Assembly: GCA_963846715.1 (NCBI GenBank)
Contig: CAWJXA010000001.1
Span: forward strand, 558,001-622,000
Length of the DNA stretch: 64,000 bases
Reading direction: 5' to 3'
Source of the DNA: Bog-257 sp963846715
GTDB taxonomy: Bacteria; Acidobacteriota; Terriglobia; Terriglobales; Acidobacteriaceae
Shown here: positions 36,444-44,819 of the stretch, one piece after another
Layout: every line of letters begins with the position of its first letter
Numbering within the stretch: position 1 is the stretch's first letter
Program-made: the position numbers and the translations under genes
The notes under the pieces: model-generated
Told to the model about the DNA's origin: nothing
The model's database searches: none
What the model saw: the letters and a program-made list of their open reading frames with translations, nothing else

Positions 36444-36524
36444 CCCAGCCTTTCAACTTTATCGTTCGGTACTCCAAGAATCGGGTGCCCCATCCTTCTC
36501 GCCTGTCTTTGGCGACAGGGTGGG
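36444..36524 (+). repeat. 80-bp dispersed repeat after GloVer gene 1
   Basis: This repeat starts 22 bases after the stop and matches 38589-38669, which is placed likewise after GloVer gene 2. The core GTGCCCCATCCTTCTCGCC leads into a hairpin (CGCCTGTCTTTGGCGACAGG). A GCTGGGC/GCCCAGC stem at 36421-36449 overlaps its start and may terminate transcription. Confidence 0.75.
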
Positions 36525-36662
36525 GCAGCGCGGGAGAAGCCCGGCCTCAACCTCAAGGGGAACCGATTGTGACATTAAACGCGGTTCGCTTTTTTTCGGC
36601 GCGATACCGCGGGTGTCCCACCCAAGCTGGTTTTGCTGGGATAGGGATCCTGCAGTCTCTTA

Positions 36663-37040
36663 TCACCGGGCAATATCTGTCAGACGAACGTCGCTAATCG
36701 ACAGGCACGGATGCACCGTGGCTTCTCCCGCGTTTTCACCTTTGATGTCCGCGATGGTGACCACGTACCTCGTTGATTGGGCGTCGTGATATTGGTAATC
36801 GATCTGCACGCTTACCACGGTCGTTTGGCTTGGCTGCCGCTGGGTGTCACGCAGTTGCACCTGACACTCCTCGCTCCCGTTTGGAGTGCTCGCTCGCCAG
36901 CGATACTGCACGTCTTTATGCTTGCCCAGCATGAACCAGTTGCTGCGAGCTTCGGTCCACGATGACCAGTCCTGAGCATCTGCTGAGCCTTGCAAACCCC
37001 CCAGAACGACCAAACAGACGGCAATGATTTGTAGTTTCAT
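36663..37040 (-). CDS. small secreted protein of unknown function
   Basis: The 125-residue protein has AGGGGA before the ATG and a signal peptide (IIAVCLVVLGGLQGSADAQ). The mature part (WSSWTEARSNWFMLGKHKDV, QYRWRASTPNGSEECQVQLR, TVVSVQIDYQYHDAQSTRYV, HPCLSISDVRLTDIAR) looks like a compact beta sandwich with two Cys that could form a disulphide. No family recognised. It lies opposite to the two GloVer genes that flank it. Confidence 0.72.
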   Translation of the reverse strand: MKLQIIAVCLVVLGGLQGSADAQDWSSWTEARSNWFMLGKHKDVQYRWRASTPNGSEECQVQLRDTQRQPSQTTVVSVQIDYQYHDAQSTRYVVTIADIKGENAGEATVHPCLSISDVRLTDIAR

Positions 37041-37252
37041 CTTGTCCCCTGATAAGTGATGATGGCTCGGATACTAACAGGGATGGTGACGATTTCTAAA
37101 CTCTAATATCCCTGCGGTTGTTGCCGAGGACTGGAAGCCGAAACCCGTGCTAAGATTCGCACCTGTTCCGCTTCTGCATCACCAGGCCCCACGTAAGCAA
37201 GATTGATCCCTAGCGAGGCCCGTCGAGACCTCTCCGATTTCGGAGGACTACG

Positions 37253-38539
37253 ATGTTGAACAAGAAATGCTCGCCCCTTCGCAATCTGGCTCTCACAATC
37301 CTTACTGCTGCTTTGATCGGCCCAGGCGCTTGGGGACAGACATTCAAGGTACTACATGCCTTCGGCAATACCGGCGACGGGAGAGGCCCGGCGTTAGGCC
37401 AGGTATTTGATGGCCAGGGAAATCTTTATGGGATTACTAACCTTGGCCCATCGGGAGATGGATGCCTGGGCGAAGGATGCGGCACCGTGTACCGATTGAA
37501 GCCCAATTCCGACGGCACCTGGACGGAGACGGTGATTCACGCTTTTAACGGAAGCGATGGTGCGTTTCCTTTGTCATCCCTACTCTACGACTCTCAGGGC
37601 AATCTCTACGGCTCTGCGAGTGGTGAAGGGTATTTCCCGGATGTCGTTTACCAGTTGACGCCGGGTTCCGACGGCACTTGGACGGAATCGGTACTTTACC
37701 GGTTTCTCGGCTGTCCGGCCGGCAACGGCTGTGACCCGGGAGAATTGACCTTTGACGCAACCGGCAATATCTACGGAACAACCAGATTTGGAGGCCTGAA
37801 TGATGAAGGCACCGCCTTCAGTCTGAATCGATCGGCGGGGTGGCAGGAGCGACTTCTCCAAACCTTCGATGATCACCCCAGTGGCGGCGGAGGAGGCCCG
37901 TTGGGTGCGATCACCTTTGACGCTGATGGCAACCTCTATGGCACGACTCTGGATGGGGGCGCTTATAACTCTGGTGTTGTCTTCAAACTCACGAACCAGG
38001 GGGGCGTCTTCTGGCGCGAAACAGTGTTGTACGCCTTTGCCGGTGGTTCCGATGGCAATGCTCCCTGGGGTGTGATTTTTGGCCCCGACGGCAGCCTTTA
38101 CGGTGTAACCCAGAGCGGCGGGTACCGAGGGCATTTTCATTGCTTCCTCGGGTGCGGGACCGTGTTTAAACTCACGCCTAATCCAGATGGCACTTGGACA
38201 AAGACAGTGCTCTACGCGTTTCGCGGCGGACACTACGACGGAGCGACTCCCGTAGAACACCTCGCGTTCGACCAAGCGGGCAACCTCTATGGCGTGACCG
38301 CCGGCGGCGGTAACGATAGCACCCCGGCATGCAGCCTTTACGGGTGCGGTACGGTGTTCAAGCTGACGCCGTCCTCCGGTGGTGATTGGACCGAAAGCAT
38401 CGTCTACTTCTTCACGAATGGTCTGGACGGATTTAATCCAGACAGCCCGCTGACGACCGATGGAGCCGGTAATCTATACGGCGCTGCGACAGAGGGTGGC
38501 TTGTATGGCGGTGGGGTGGCCTTCGAGATCACGCCGTAA
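37253..38539 (+). CDS. GloVer-repeat secreted protein 2
   Basis: GGAGG stands 7 bases before the ATG of this 428-residue protein. A signal peptide (ALTILTAALIGPGAWGQ) leads into about eight GloVer units: DGQGNLYGITNLGPSG, DSQGNLYGSASGEG, DATGNIYGTTRFGG, DADGNLYGTTLDGG, GPDGSLYGVTQSGG, DQAGNLYGVTAGGG and GAGNLYGAATEGG, each paired with GTVFKLTP-type strands. It ends GGGVAFEITP like its neighbour at 35081. The two genes lie 830 bases apart, each followed by a copy of the same repeat, so an ancestral duplication is likely. Confidence 0.9.
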   Translation: MLNKKCSPLRNLALTILTAALIGPGAWGQTFKVLHAFGNTGDGRGPALGQVFDGQGNLYGITNLGPSGDGCLGEGCGTVYRLKPNSDGTWTETVIHAFNGSDGAFPLSSLLYDSQGNLYGSASGEGYFPDVVYQLTPGSDGTWTESVLYRFLGCPAGNGCDPGELTFDATGNIYGTTRFGGLNDEGTAFSLNRSAGWQERLLQTFDDHPSGGGGGPLGAITFDADGNLYGTTLDGGAYNSGVVFKLTNQGGVFWRETVLYAFAGGSDGNAPWGVIFGPDGSLYGVTQSGGYRGHFHCFLGCGTVFKLTPNPDGTWTKTVLYAFRGGHYDGATPVEHLAFDQAGNLYGVTAGGGNDSTPACSLYGCGTVFKLTPSSGGDWTESIVYFFTNGLDGFNPDSPLTTDGAGNLYGAATEGGLYGGGVAFEITP

Positions 38540-38588
38540 AGACCCATCCTTCCTGAGCCGGGATCACGGGTGATAAATTGGCGGGTGT

Positions 38589-38669
38589 CCCAGCCTTTCC
38601 ACTCTATCGTTCGTTACTCCAAGAATCGGGTGCCCCATCCTTCTCGCCTGCCTTTGGCGAGAGGGTGGG
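38589..38669 (+). repeat. 80-bp dispersed repeat after GloVer gene 2
   Basis: This copy differs from 36444-36524 at few positions over 81 bases and carries the hairpin TCTCGCCTGCCTTTGGCGAG. It begins 50 bases after the stop of GloVer gene 2. Confidence 0.75.
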
Positions 38670-38693
38670 GAAGGCGAGAGAAGCGAAAGCCTG

Positions 38694-38813
38694 GCAGGTG
38701 CCCCAGGTTCGCCCTGGGGTTGGGCTTCTATGAGACGGCTGGTTGTGTCAACAGAAACTTTGGTTTTGGTGTTGGTTTTGGCAGGTGCCCCAGGTTCGCC
38801 CTGGGGTTGGGCT
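38694..38813 (+). repeat. pair of identical 33-bp direct repeats
   Basis: The two copies (38694-38726 and 38781-38813) begin GCAGGTGCCCCAGGTTCG and contain the hairpin CCCCAGGTTCGCCCTGGGG; 54 bases separate them. Confidence 0.8.
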
Positions 38814-38928
38814 AACCTGGGATTCCTGCACAGATGATTGGGCCCGGGTTGCTCAGCCCAGATTAGCGTCCAAAAGACGGACGCGAACCTGGGGCACCGA
38901 GCGAGGTTGCCGTAAACCACCAGTGTGA

Positions 38929-39336
38929 TTAGCGAGTCTCCGCGCTTGGAGATGGCGTGTCCATCCGTTCCGCATATTGCGCGCGAGCTGGGCTGGCCTC
39001 GAATGGATCGGCAAAGTACTGCGTTTCTCGCGCCACTTTCTCGCCCCTGAATTCCATGATGCTCACGGTGTAGGATGGCTTGCCGTCATAGGACAGGATG
39101 AATTCGGTGACCCAGAGATCACCGCCGCCAAGGATGCGCTGGACCGTAAAGCGCTTCCGATTCGGCTGGATCGTGCGGGTGGTCTGTATGTTGACGCGGC
39201 CGCGTATGCGCTCGCCTGACTGTGGGTATTCCAGCACCGCGTCCTCGTGATAGATGCGGTGCTCGGTTTCAAAATCGTTGGCATCGGAGGCCGCCCAATG
39301 CTGATCCAGTGCCGCACGTATCTGTTGATCTCCCAT
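38929..39336 (-). CDS. SnoaL-like (NTF2-fold) protein
   Basis: The ATG at 39336 has GGGAGGG 5 bases before it and gives 135 residues; the frame is open upstream but without a start signal. The NTF2-fold pattern is clear: an N-terminal helix (QIRAALDQHWAASDANDFET), IYHEDAVLEYPQSGERIRG, then strands FTVQRILGGGDLWVTEFILS, YTVSIMEFRGEKVARETQYF and ADPFEAS. Proteins of this type are small hydrolases, isomerases or ligand binders; the catalytic set cannot be read. Transcribed alone. Confidence 0.82.
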   Translation of the reverse strand: MGDQQIRAALDQHWAASDANDFETEHRIYHEDAVLEYPQSGERIRGRVNIQTTRTIQPNRKRFTVQRILGGGDLWVTEFILSYDGKPSYTVSIMEFRGEKVARETQYFADPFEASPARAQYAERMDTPSPSAETR

Positions 39337-39715
39337 CCTACCCTCCCGCGTAAGGGGAAAGCTTAGACTCCCGCATGGCCCGGCTTCAAGAGATCGAATT
39401 CGTAGTTTGAAGATCGCTTTGACGCCGCTGGATCTTGAAGCTGGCGGGTAGCTGCGGGGGTCATCCAAGCCGTCCCCACCTCCGCAGCAGATTGGGGTTG
39501 CAAATTGTGTACTCTTTGGGCGCGCAAAAGCAAGCTACAACTCGATCTACAACCTTCTCGTCATTCGTTTCGCTTGACTTCCGATTGCGAAACGCAGACC
39601 CTCAAAGTGTTCCATACAAACCCATTTCGCAGCGGTAAACGTTCGTTCGCTTAAACGATTGACGACGCCGCACGATCAGCGAACTGCGTATTCAGTCGAA
39701 CTTTGGAGAAGAACC
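39337..39715. other. divergent gene-free stretch
   Basis: It holds the promoters of the SnoaL-like gene (left) and the patatin gene (right). Open frames on the plus strand (39435-39638) are not protein-like. No operator or repeat was seen. Confidence 0.4.
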
Positions 39716-41962
39716 ATGTACCTGCGCACTCGAGCCTGCCTTCTAAGCATTGTCCTCATCCTTAGCGCCATTCCCAGCCTCACGCAAGAAAAACCGGCCA
39801 ATCCCTCGCCCGGCCCCGCCCCACAACTGCCATCCACTGCCAAGCGCCAAACCGTCGGTCTGGTGCTCCAAGGCGGCGGCGCGCTGGGACTTGCCCACGT
39901 CGGCGTCATTACCTGGATGGAGGAACACCACATCCCGATTGACTACATTGCCGGCACCAGCATGGGAGGTTTGGTCGGCGGCGTGTACGCTACCGGTCAC
40001 AATGCCGTAGAGATGCGCCAGATCGTGAATGGCATTAACTGGGACGAGGTCATGGCTGGGCAGACACCGTTTAACGACCTCGCATTTCGCCGCAAAGAGG
40101 ACGCCCGCCAATATCCCAACGGCCTGGAGTTTGGGATACGCAAAGGCATACAGTTTCCCGAGGGCTTCAACTCCGGCCAACAGGTCTCGCTGGTTCTCGA
40201 TAAAGTCGCGGCTCCCTACTCGGAGATCAAGAGCTTCAACGATCTGCCCACTCCGTTCGCCTGCGTAGCCACCGACCTGGTCACCGAAAGGCCGAAGGTT
40301 TTCCGCAGCGGATCGTTGTCCCTGGCTCTGCGCTCCACCATGTCGCTCCCCGGAATCTTTACGCCTGTCCGGACCAAAGATGCCATCTACGCCGACGGCG
40401 GATTGCTCAATAACATTCCGGTCAACGTAGCCAAAGAGATGGGGGCAGATTTGACGGTGGCGATTCACCTGGCGGAGGCGCCGATGCTTCCCAACGCGAG
40501 TCTGTCCACCTTCTCGGTACTCGGCCAGTCGCTGTCGGTCATGATCTCTGCCAATGAACTGCAGAACATGCAGAACGCGGACATACTCGTCTCGGTACCG
40601 GTGCAGAAATGGGGCGCGTTAAGTTTCGACGCCGCGGACGCGATCATCAAGGCCGGATATGACGCGGCTGCCGCCAAGTCCAAGGTGCTTTTGACCCTCG
40701 CGGTGGATGACGCCACCTGGAACCAATACATGGCCGATCGCGCATCCCGACGTCGAAAAGATCCCATTCCGATGTTCATAGCCGTGAACGGCGTGAATGC
40801 AGACCTTTCGCAGCGGGTGCAAGCACAAATGGCCGACCTGGTGGGCAAGCCTCTCGACTACGACCAACTGGATCAGGCCATTATGCACCTGAAGGGGTTC
40901 GGGCGATTTTCGGTACTCAGCTACTCGTTCGAGGAGCGCAACGGCCAGCAGGGACTGCTGATCAACACCGAGGAAAACTCCTACGGACCGCCTATCGTCC
41001 GGCCGCTCATCCTCATCGACGGATCCAGTTTGAAAAACGTTACTCTCGACTTGGGAGCACGAGTGACGTTTCTCGATTTTGGCGGCTTCCGCTCGGAGTG
41101 GCGCACGGACTTCATTCTGTTCTCCGACTATGGCCTGAATTCGGAGTATTACCATCCCTTCACGCCGCAGACCCACTGGTTCGTTGCGCCCCGGGTACTG
41201 GTGGATAACAATCCACTCTACTTGTACAACGACAACAAACTGTTTTCCATCTACCGGCGAACTACCGTGGGTGGCGGAGTAGACGCGGGATATCAGTTCG
41301 GAACGACCGGTGAACTGCGCTTCGGCTACGAGGCTGGGTGGCAAAAGTTCGATCGGCAAATCGGAAACGCGACCGAGCTGACGAATTTCTCCGGTGGCTA
41401 CGGCGCCAGCAAAGTCCAATATAAGCTGGACCGCCTCGATGATCCCGTCATTCCTCGTGCGGGACAAAGCTTCCAGGGCGATTTTTATTGGTACAACGCC
41501 AGTCCGGAAGCGCCCAACCCGTATCCTGTGCTCGAAGGTACGGCGCAGGCTTTCTTCAGGCTGAACGAACCGTCCTCGGTTTTTATAGACGGATCTGCCG
41601 GGACCACGTTCAACTCCACCACCGGCATCCCGCAGTTCTCCCTGGGAGGTTCTCGGGAGTTGGTGGCGTACGGCACCAATGAGCTGTTGATGGACAAGTA
41701 CTTCCTTGTCCAGTTGGGATATATCCGGCAACTGGCGAAGCTGCCGCCGCTGCTCGGCAGCGGGATCTATTTCTTGGGCCTCTATGAGGCGGCGCAGGTT
41801 TACGGCCCGCCCCACACCATGGTGAACAAAGCGTCGGGCTTCCCAACGGATGCTGCGGCTGGCATTGTTGTTAATACGATCTTCGGCCCGGTGGAAGCCG
41901 CCTACGCCTACGGCGATACCGGCCATCACAAATTCTTCTTCCGGGTCGGCCGGCTGTTCTGA
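39716..41962 (+). CDS. patatin-like phospholipase fused to outer-membrane surface-antigen domain (type Vd-like)
   Basis: The ATG at 39716 has GGAG 7 bases before it and yields 748 residues. After a signal peptide (LLSIVLILSAIPSLTQ) comes a patatin domain: oxyanion GLVLQGGGALGLAHVGV near residue 47, nucleophile elbow GTSMGG near 80, and the dyad Asp in DGGLLNNIPV near 230. Residues 340-420 resemble a POTRA domain (PMFIAVNGVNADLSQRVQAQ). The remainder is a 16-strand-type barrel ending FFFRVGRLF with terminal Phe. The order matches PlpD-type autotransporters and acidobacterial esterases of the RssA group. It should display a lipase at the outer membrane. Catalytic residues look complete. Confidence 0.93.
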   Translation: MYLRTRACLLSIVLILSAIPSLTQEKPANPSPGPAPQLPSTAKRQTVGLVLQGGGALGLAHVGVITWMEEHHIPIDYIAGTSMGGLVGGVYATGHNAVEMRQIVNGINWDEVMAGQTPFNDLAFRRKEDARQYPNGLEFGIRKGIQFPEGFNSGQQVSLVLDKVAAPYSEIKSFNDLPTPFACVATDLVTERPKVFRSGSLSLALRSTMSLPGIFTPVRTKDAIYADGGLLNNIPVNVAKEMGADLTVAIHLAEAPMLPNASLSTFSVLGQSLSVMISANELQNMQNADILVSVPVQKWGALSFDAADAIIKAGYDAAAAKSKVLLTLAVDDATWNQYMADRASRRRKDPIPMFIAVNGVNADLSQRVQAQMADLVGKPLDYDQLDQAIMHLKGFGRFSVLSYSFEERNGQQGLLINTEENSYGPPIVRPLILIDGSSLKNVTLDLGARVTFLDFGGFRSEWRTDFILFSDYGLNSEYYHPFTPQTHWFVAPRVLVDNNPLYLYNDNKLFSIYRRTTVGGGVDAGYQFGTTGELRFGYEAGWQKFDRQIGNATELTNFSGGYGASKVQYKLDRLDDPVIPRAGQSFQGDFYWYNASPEAPNPYPVLEGTAQAFFRLNEPSSVFIDGSAGTTFNSTTGIPQFSLGGSRELVAYGTNELLMDKYFLVQLGYIRQLAKLPPLLGSGIYFLGLYEAAQVYGPPHTMVNKASGFPTDAAAGIVVNTIFGPVEAAYAYGDTGHHKFFFRVGRLF

Positions 41963-42025
41963 TCGGAGTTTGTCTGTATGAGTGATTTACAACTGGCATC
42001 CTGAGCGAAGCGCCCACAACGAGCT

Positions 42026-42052
42026 CCCGACCCGCCGTCGTTGCGGGTCGGG
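42026..42052 (+). terminator. strong hairpin after the patatin gene
   Basis: CCCGACCCGC pairs perfectly with GCGGGTCGGG around a 7-base loop, 64 bases past the stop. There is no T-run, so it may be a factor-dependent stop, a 3'-end stabiliser or a palindromic repeat. Confidence 0.45.
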
Positions 42053-42184
42053 CGGGCGCGTAGTCGCGGGATCTGCTTCTATTAGAGGCGAAAGCGTTGA
42101 CGCAATCCACGGAGTGCCATTGCAACCCGGGTTTGAGCTAGGGGAACCATGAGCCTCGCTGAATGCTGAGTGCTGAATGCTATT

Positions 42185-42265
42185 CTTCACCGTAATGCTG
42201 TCGGCCATCTTGCTGCACTCATCACGCGAGACAATTCGTTCGTCCAGCGGTTGATGGGCATCTCA
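42185..42265 (-). pseudogene. 3' fragment of a duplicated HHH lipoprotein gene
   Basis: On the minus strand the segment reads PLDERIVSRDECSKMADSIT followed by VKN, against LLDKRIISRDEYSKIADSIT VKK in the intact gene at 46914-47300. The match continues into the flank (GCTGAGTGCTGA-type sequence near 42160-42180 and 46898-46912). The stop codon is lost and no 5' part exists. It sits directly before the PEP-CTERM tandem duplication, 4.7 kb from its parent. Confidence 0.75.
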
Positions 42266-42616
42266 TACAGCTAGGCTTCAGCGCGAGGCGTTTCCCTTCA
42301 CGAAGTCCGGCCAACGCATGGTTTCTCCAAAATGGGAAAAACCTGGGAACTCCTGTGCAAGTCTTTGCGCAGCCGAGGAGCAGTCCTACTATTCTAAAGG
42401 AGTTGCGTTGGAAGCAGGATTGCAACAAATTATGAATGGTGTGGGGCTCCAGCTCGCTGGGCCTTTCAGGCCAACCTGAACGCGCATTTGGGAGAGTTTC
42501 CGTGACGTTCCGCGGATCGTCTAGCGGAGTGAACGGGGATTGCGCTCTCCCTACGGATTGAACCACTCAGCGTCTGCCTCGTTGTCCTTGGCTCCGTGCG
42601 GCGCTGGCCAACAAGC

Positions 42617-42821
42617 TTTTCCTTTCTTGAGCTAAGGCATTTCCAACTCCATGGGTATTGGCTCGCTCGGCAGATCCCGAGCGCTGGGCTAGGGCGTAAA
42701 TTGTCCCTAAACCTTTCGCCAAACCTACGACAAATCGCTGTACGCCCGCGAGGAACCCTTGTGCTCCTCGAAGGTTCGCTTTGTCTCTAAAAGCAACCTA
42801 TTGAACCTAAAGGAGGTTCGA
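42617..42821 (+). ncRNA. conserved structured 5' leader of PEP-CTERM gene 2
   Basis: The last 205 bases before the gene are strongly conserved with 43936-44138. Paired segments include CGCTCGG/CCGAGCG with a 6-base loop, GGGC/GTCC (GGAC/GTCC in the other copy, so pairing is kept), and CGAGGA/TCCTCG shortly before the AAAGGAGG ribosome binding site. It could be a cis-regulatory RNA or an mRNA stabiliser. It does not match a riboswitch class that I know. Confidence 0.45.
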
Positions 42822-43478
42822 ATGATGCGTATTGCTTCGTTGTCACTGCTCACAATTTTCTGCCTGATGCTGGCTGCTACTCCGGCACTGGCCGACTCCA
42901 ACCTCTATGACAATGGTCCCTTAAATGGTACGACTGATGCCTGGACCGTTAACTTCGGCTTCTCGGTTAGTGACTCCTTCCAGGTACCAACCAACTCAGT
43001 TTTCCACGGCTGGTTCTGGATTATCTGGGATGCTTCCACCACAGATCTTCCAACGACCCAGGATTTGGCGTTCGGGTCAACGTCGTTCGGCGGTACTCCC
43101 GAGACCTATAACGTCACCAGCAACACCTTCTTGGGGACTAACCAGTTTGGTTACAACCTGTACCAATCATTTGCCGCTATAGACGATGTCCCATGGTCGG
43201 GCGCAGGCTATGTGACCTTGTCGAATGTCTGCACCACCTCCGGCTGCTCTGTCAGCAACCCGATTTACTGGGATGAGAACAGCGGCGCGGGGTGCATGTC
43301 ACCAGGCTGCCCGTCTACAGCCTATGAGAACACCATCGGCTCGATTCCTTCGGAAGCGTTCACATTGGTCGGCACAACGGGCACTAGCACGACTACTCCT
43401 GAACCCAGCAGCATCATGCTGTTAGGTTCTGGCATCCTTGGCCTCGCGGGCGTACTGCGCCGGAGACTTAACCGCTAA
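42822..43478 (+). CDS. PEP-CTERM protein, paralogue 2 (tandem unit 1)
   Basis: AGGAGG stands 6 bases before the ATG; the protein has 218 residues. Signal peptide: SLSLLTIFCLMLAATPALAD. Shared family blocks are NGTTDAWTVNFGFSVSDSF, GSTSFGGTPETYNVTSNTFL, GTNQFGYNLYQ, SGCSVSNPIYWDENSGAGC and AYENTIGSIPSEAF. The tail is TPEPSSIMLLGSGILGLAG and VLRRRLNR, a PEP-CTERM signal. Compared with its neighbours it has a divergent central part (FHGWFWIIWDASTTDLPTTQ) and two extra Cys. It is expected to be exported and processed by an exosortase encoded elsewhere. Confidence 0.9.
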   Translation: MMRIASLSLLTIFCLMLAATPALADSNLYDNGPLNGTTDAWTVNFGFSVSDSFQVPTNSVFHGWFWIIWDASTTDLPTTQDLAFGSTSFGGTPETYNVTSNTFLGTNQFGYNLYQSFAAIDDVPWSGAGYVTLSNVCTTSGCSVSNPIYWDENSGAGCMSPGCPSTAYENTIGSIPSEAFTLVGTTGTSTTTPEPSSIMLLGSGILGLAGVLRRRLNR

Positions 43479-43935
43479 ATCCGAACCCTCCTTCAAATCA
43501 TGAGATGTCCCAGAAAGCCGGAGAAAGCGAGAGCTCCGGCTTTCGCATTTGGCGCAAGACTTTGGCGAGCGGTACTGAAGTTGCAACCTTCAGCGCGAGC
43601 CGTTTCCTTCACGGGGTCCGGCCAACGCATGGTTCCCAAAATAGGAAAAGCGTGGGAACTCCTGCTGCAACTCTTTGCGCAGCCGAGAATTACGTCCTAT
43701 TGTTTTAAACCAGTTGCAGTGGAAGCAAGATTGCACAGGATTGTTACGAGATTCTGGCTCGGTGGGCTTGTGGGGCCACCTGTGAGTTTGGATCCGTAAG
43801 TGCATTGGGGAGTGTTTCCGTCACGCTCTGCGGACTGTTTAGCGGGGTGTACGGGGATTGCCCTCTCCCTGCGGCTTAAACCATTCAGCGTTTGCCTCTT
43901 TAGTCCTTGGCTCCGTGGAGCGCTGATTTAAAGAC
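43479..43935. other. gene-free part of duplication unit 2
   Basis: It contains the terminator of gene 2 and the upstream part of unit 2, which matches 42276-42616 with many substitutions. No gene was seen. Confidence 0.5.
43514..43543 (+). terminator. hairpin after PEP-CTERM gene 2
   Basis: AAAGCCGGAG / CTCCGGCTTT with a 10-base loop, followed by TCGCATTT. The same hairpin follows gene 3 at 44855-44884, and related GCCGGAG stems follow the PEP-CTERM genes at 14262 and 18542. Confidence 0.65.
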
Positions 43936-44138
43936 CTTTCCTTTCTTGAGCTAAGGCATTTCCATCTCCATGGGCATTGGCTCGCTCGGCAGATCCCGAG
44001 CGCTGGGCTAGGACGTAATTGTCCATAAAGCCTTTGCCAAGCCTACGACTAATCGCTGTACGCCCACGAGGAACTGTCTGTTCCTCGAAGGCTTGCTTGT
44101 TTTTTAAAAGCAACCTATTGAACCTTAAGGAGGTTCGG
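43936..44138 (+). ncRNA. conserved structured 5' leader of PEP-CTERM gene 3
   Basis: This is the counterpart of 42617-42821. The same stems form: CGCTCGG/CCGAGCG, GGAC/GTCC and CGAGGAA/TTCCTCG (one pair longer than in unit 1, with a different loop). Loops change more than stems between the copies. Confidence 0.45.
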
Positions 44139-44819
44139 ATGATGCGTATCGCTTCGCTGTCGCTGCTCACAATTTGCTGCCTGATGCTGGCTGTTGCTCC
44201 CGCTATGGCACAAGTAAACCTATACGATAACGGTCCCTACAATGGCACAACGGATGCTTGGACCATCAACTTCGGTTTCTCCGTTAGCGACTCGTTCCAA
44301 GTCCCCTCTTTCTCCAACATCTCAGACTTTCACTTCGTTTACTGGGATGCCTCGACGAGCGATCTGCTGACCACCGTGGACATCGCGTTCGGCAATGGCT
44401 CGTTCGGTGGCACTCCGACGACCCTGACCGGTGTCAACAATGTATTCCTGGGAACCAACCAGTTTGGTTATGCTCTGTATCAGGCCGACTATACGGGCCT
44501 CAACCAGAATTGGCAGGGTCCAGGCTTTGTGACCCTTAGCAATGCCTGCTCAACCTCCGGCTGCTCGGTTAGCAACCCGATTTACTGGGATGAGAACAGC
44601 GGCGCAGGATGCACCGGAGGCCTCGGTGGGGGCTGTCCGTCAACGGCCTATGAGAACACCATTGGCTCGATTCCTTCGGAAGCTTTCACGTTGACCGGCA
44701 CGACCGGCTCTGGCACCAGCACGGGCACGGGCACGACTCCTGAGCCCAGCAGCATCATGCTGTTCGGTTCTGGCATTCTTGGCCTCGCAGGCGTACTGCG
44801 CCGGAGGTTCAACCGCTAA
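44139..44819 (+). CDS. PEP-CTERM protein, paralogue 3 (tandem unit 2)
   Basis: AGGAGG stands 6 bases before the ATG of this 226-residue protein. The signal is SLSLLTICCLMLAVAPAMAQ. It is closer in the body to paralogue 1 (18542) than to paralogue 2: NGTTDAWTINFGFSVSDSF, FVYWDASTSDLLTTVD, FLGTNQFGYALYQADY and SGCSVSNPIYWDENSGAGC. A Gly/Thr/Ser linker (GSGTSTGTGT) precedes TPEPSSIMLFGSGILGLAG and VLRRRFNR. It is expected on the surface or in the matrix after exosortase cleavage. Confidence 0.9.
   Translation: MMRIASLSLLTICCLMLAVAPAMAQVNLYDNGPYNGTTDAWTINFGFSVSDSFQVPSFSNISDFHFVYWDASTSDLLTTVDIAFGNGSFGGTPTTLTGVNNVFLGTNQFGYALYQADYTGLNQNWQGPGFVTLSNACSTSGCSVSNPIYWDENSGAGCTGGLGGGCPSTAYENTIGSIPSEAFTLTGTTGSGTSTGTGTTPEPSSIMLFGSGILGLAGVLRRRFNR

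Larger units (their letters stand above)
38540..38928. other. gene-free stretch with dispersed and direct repeats
   Basis: It contains the 80-bp repeat at 38589-38669 and two 33-bp direct repeats at 38694-38726 and 38781-38813. A partial inverted match of the direct repeat (CGAACCTGGGGCACC) lies near 38883-38897. No gene was seen. Confidence 0.6.
41963..42821. other. 859-bp stretch: hairpin, HHH fragment and leader of PEP-CTERM gene 2
   Basis: From left to right it has the hairpin at 42026, the HHH fragment at 42185-42265 and, from 42276, the left part of the first duplication unit, of which the last 200 bases are the conserved leader. No other gene was seen. Confidence 0.6.
42276..43545 (+). 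repeat. tandem duplication, unit 1 (PEP-CTERM gene with leader and terminator)
   Basis: The unit runs from CTTCAGCGCGAGGCGTTTCC to the terminator hairpin and aligns with 43588-44885 over its full length, including about 340 bases before the leader (GGCCAACGCATGGTT, TTTGCGCAGCCGAG, CCTTGGCTCCGTG). The most conserved parts are the leader and the gene; the left part is more diverged. Confidence 0.85.

Noticed and set aside
42617..42821. Known c-di-GMP (GEMM) riboswitch in the PEP-CTERM leader
   Set aside because: The conserved GEMM core segments are not found; only generic hairpins are seen.
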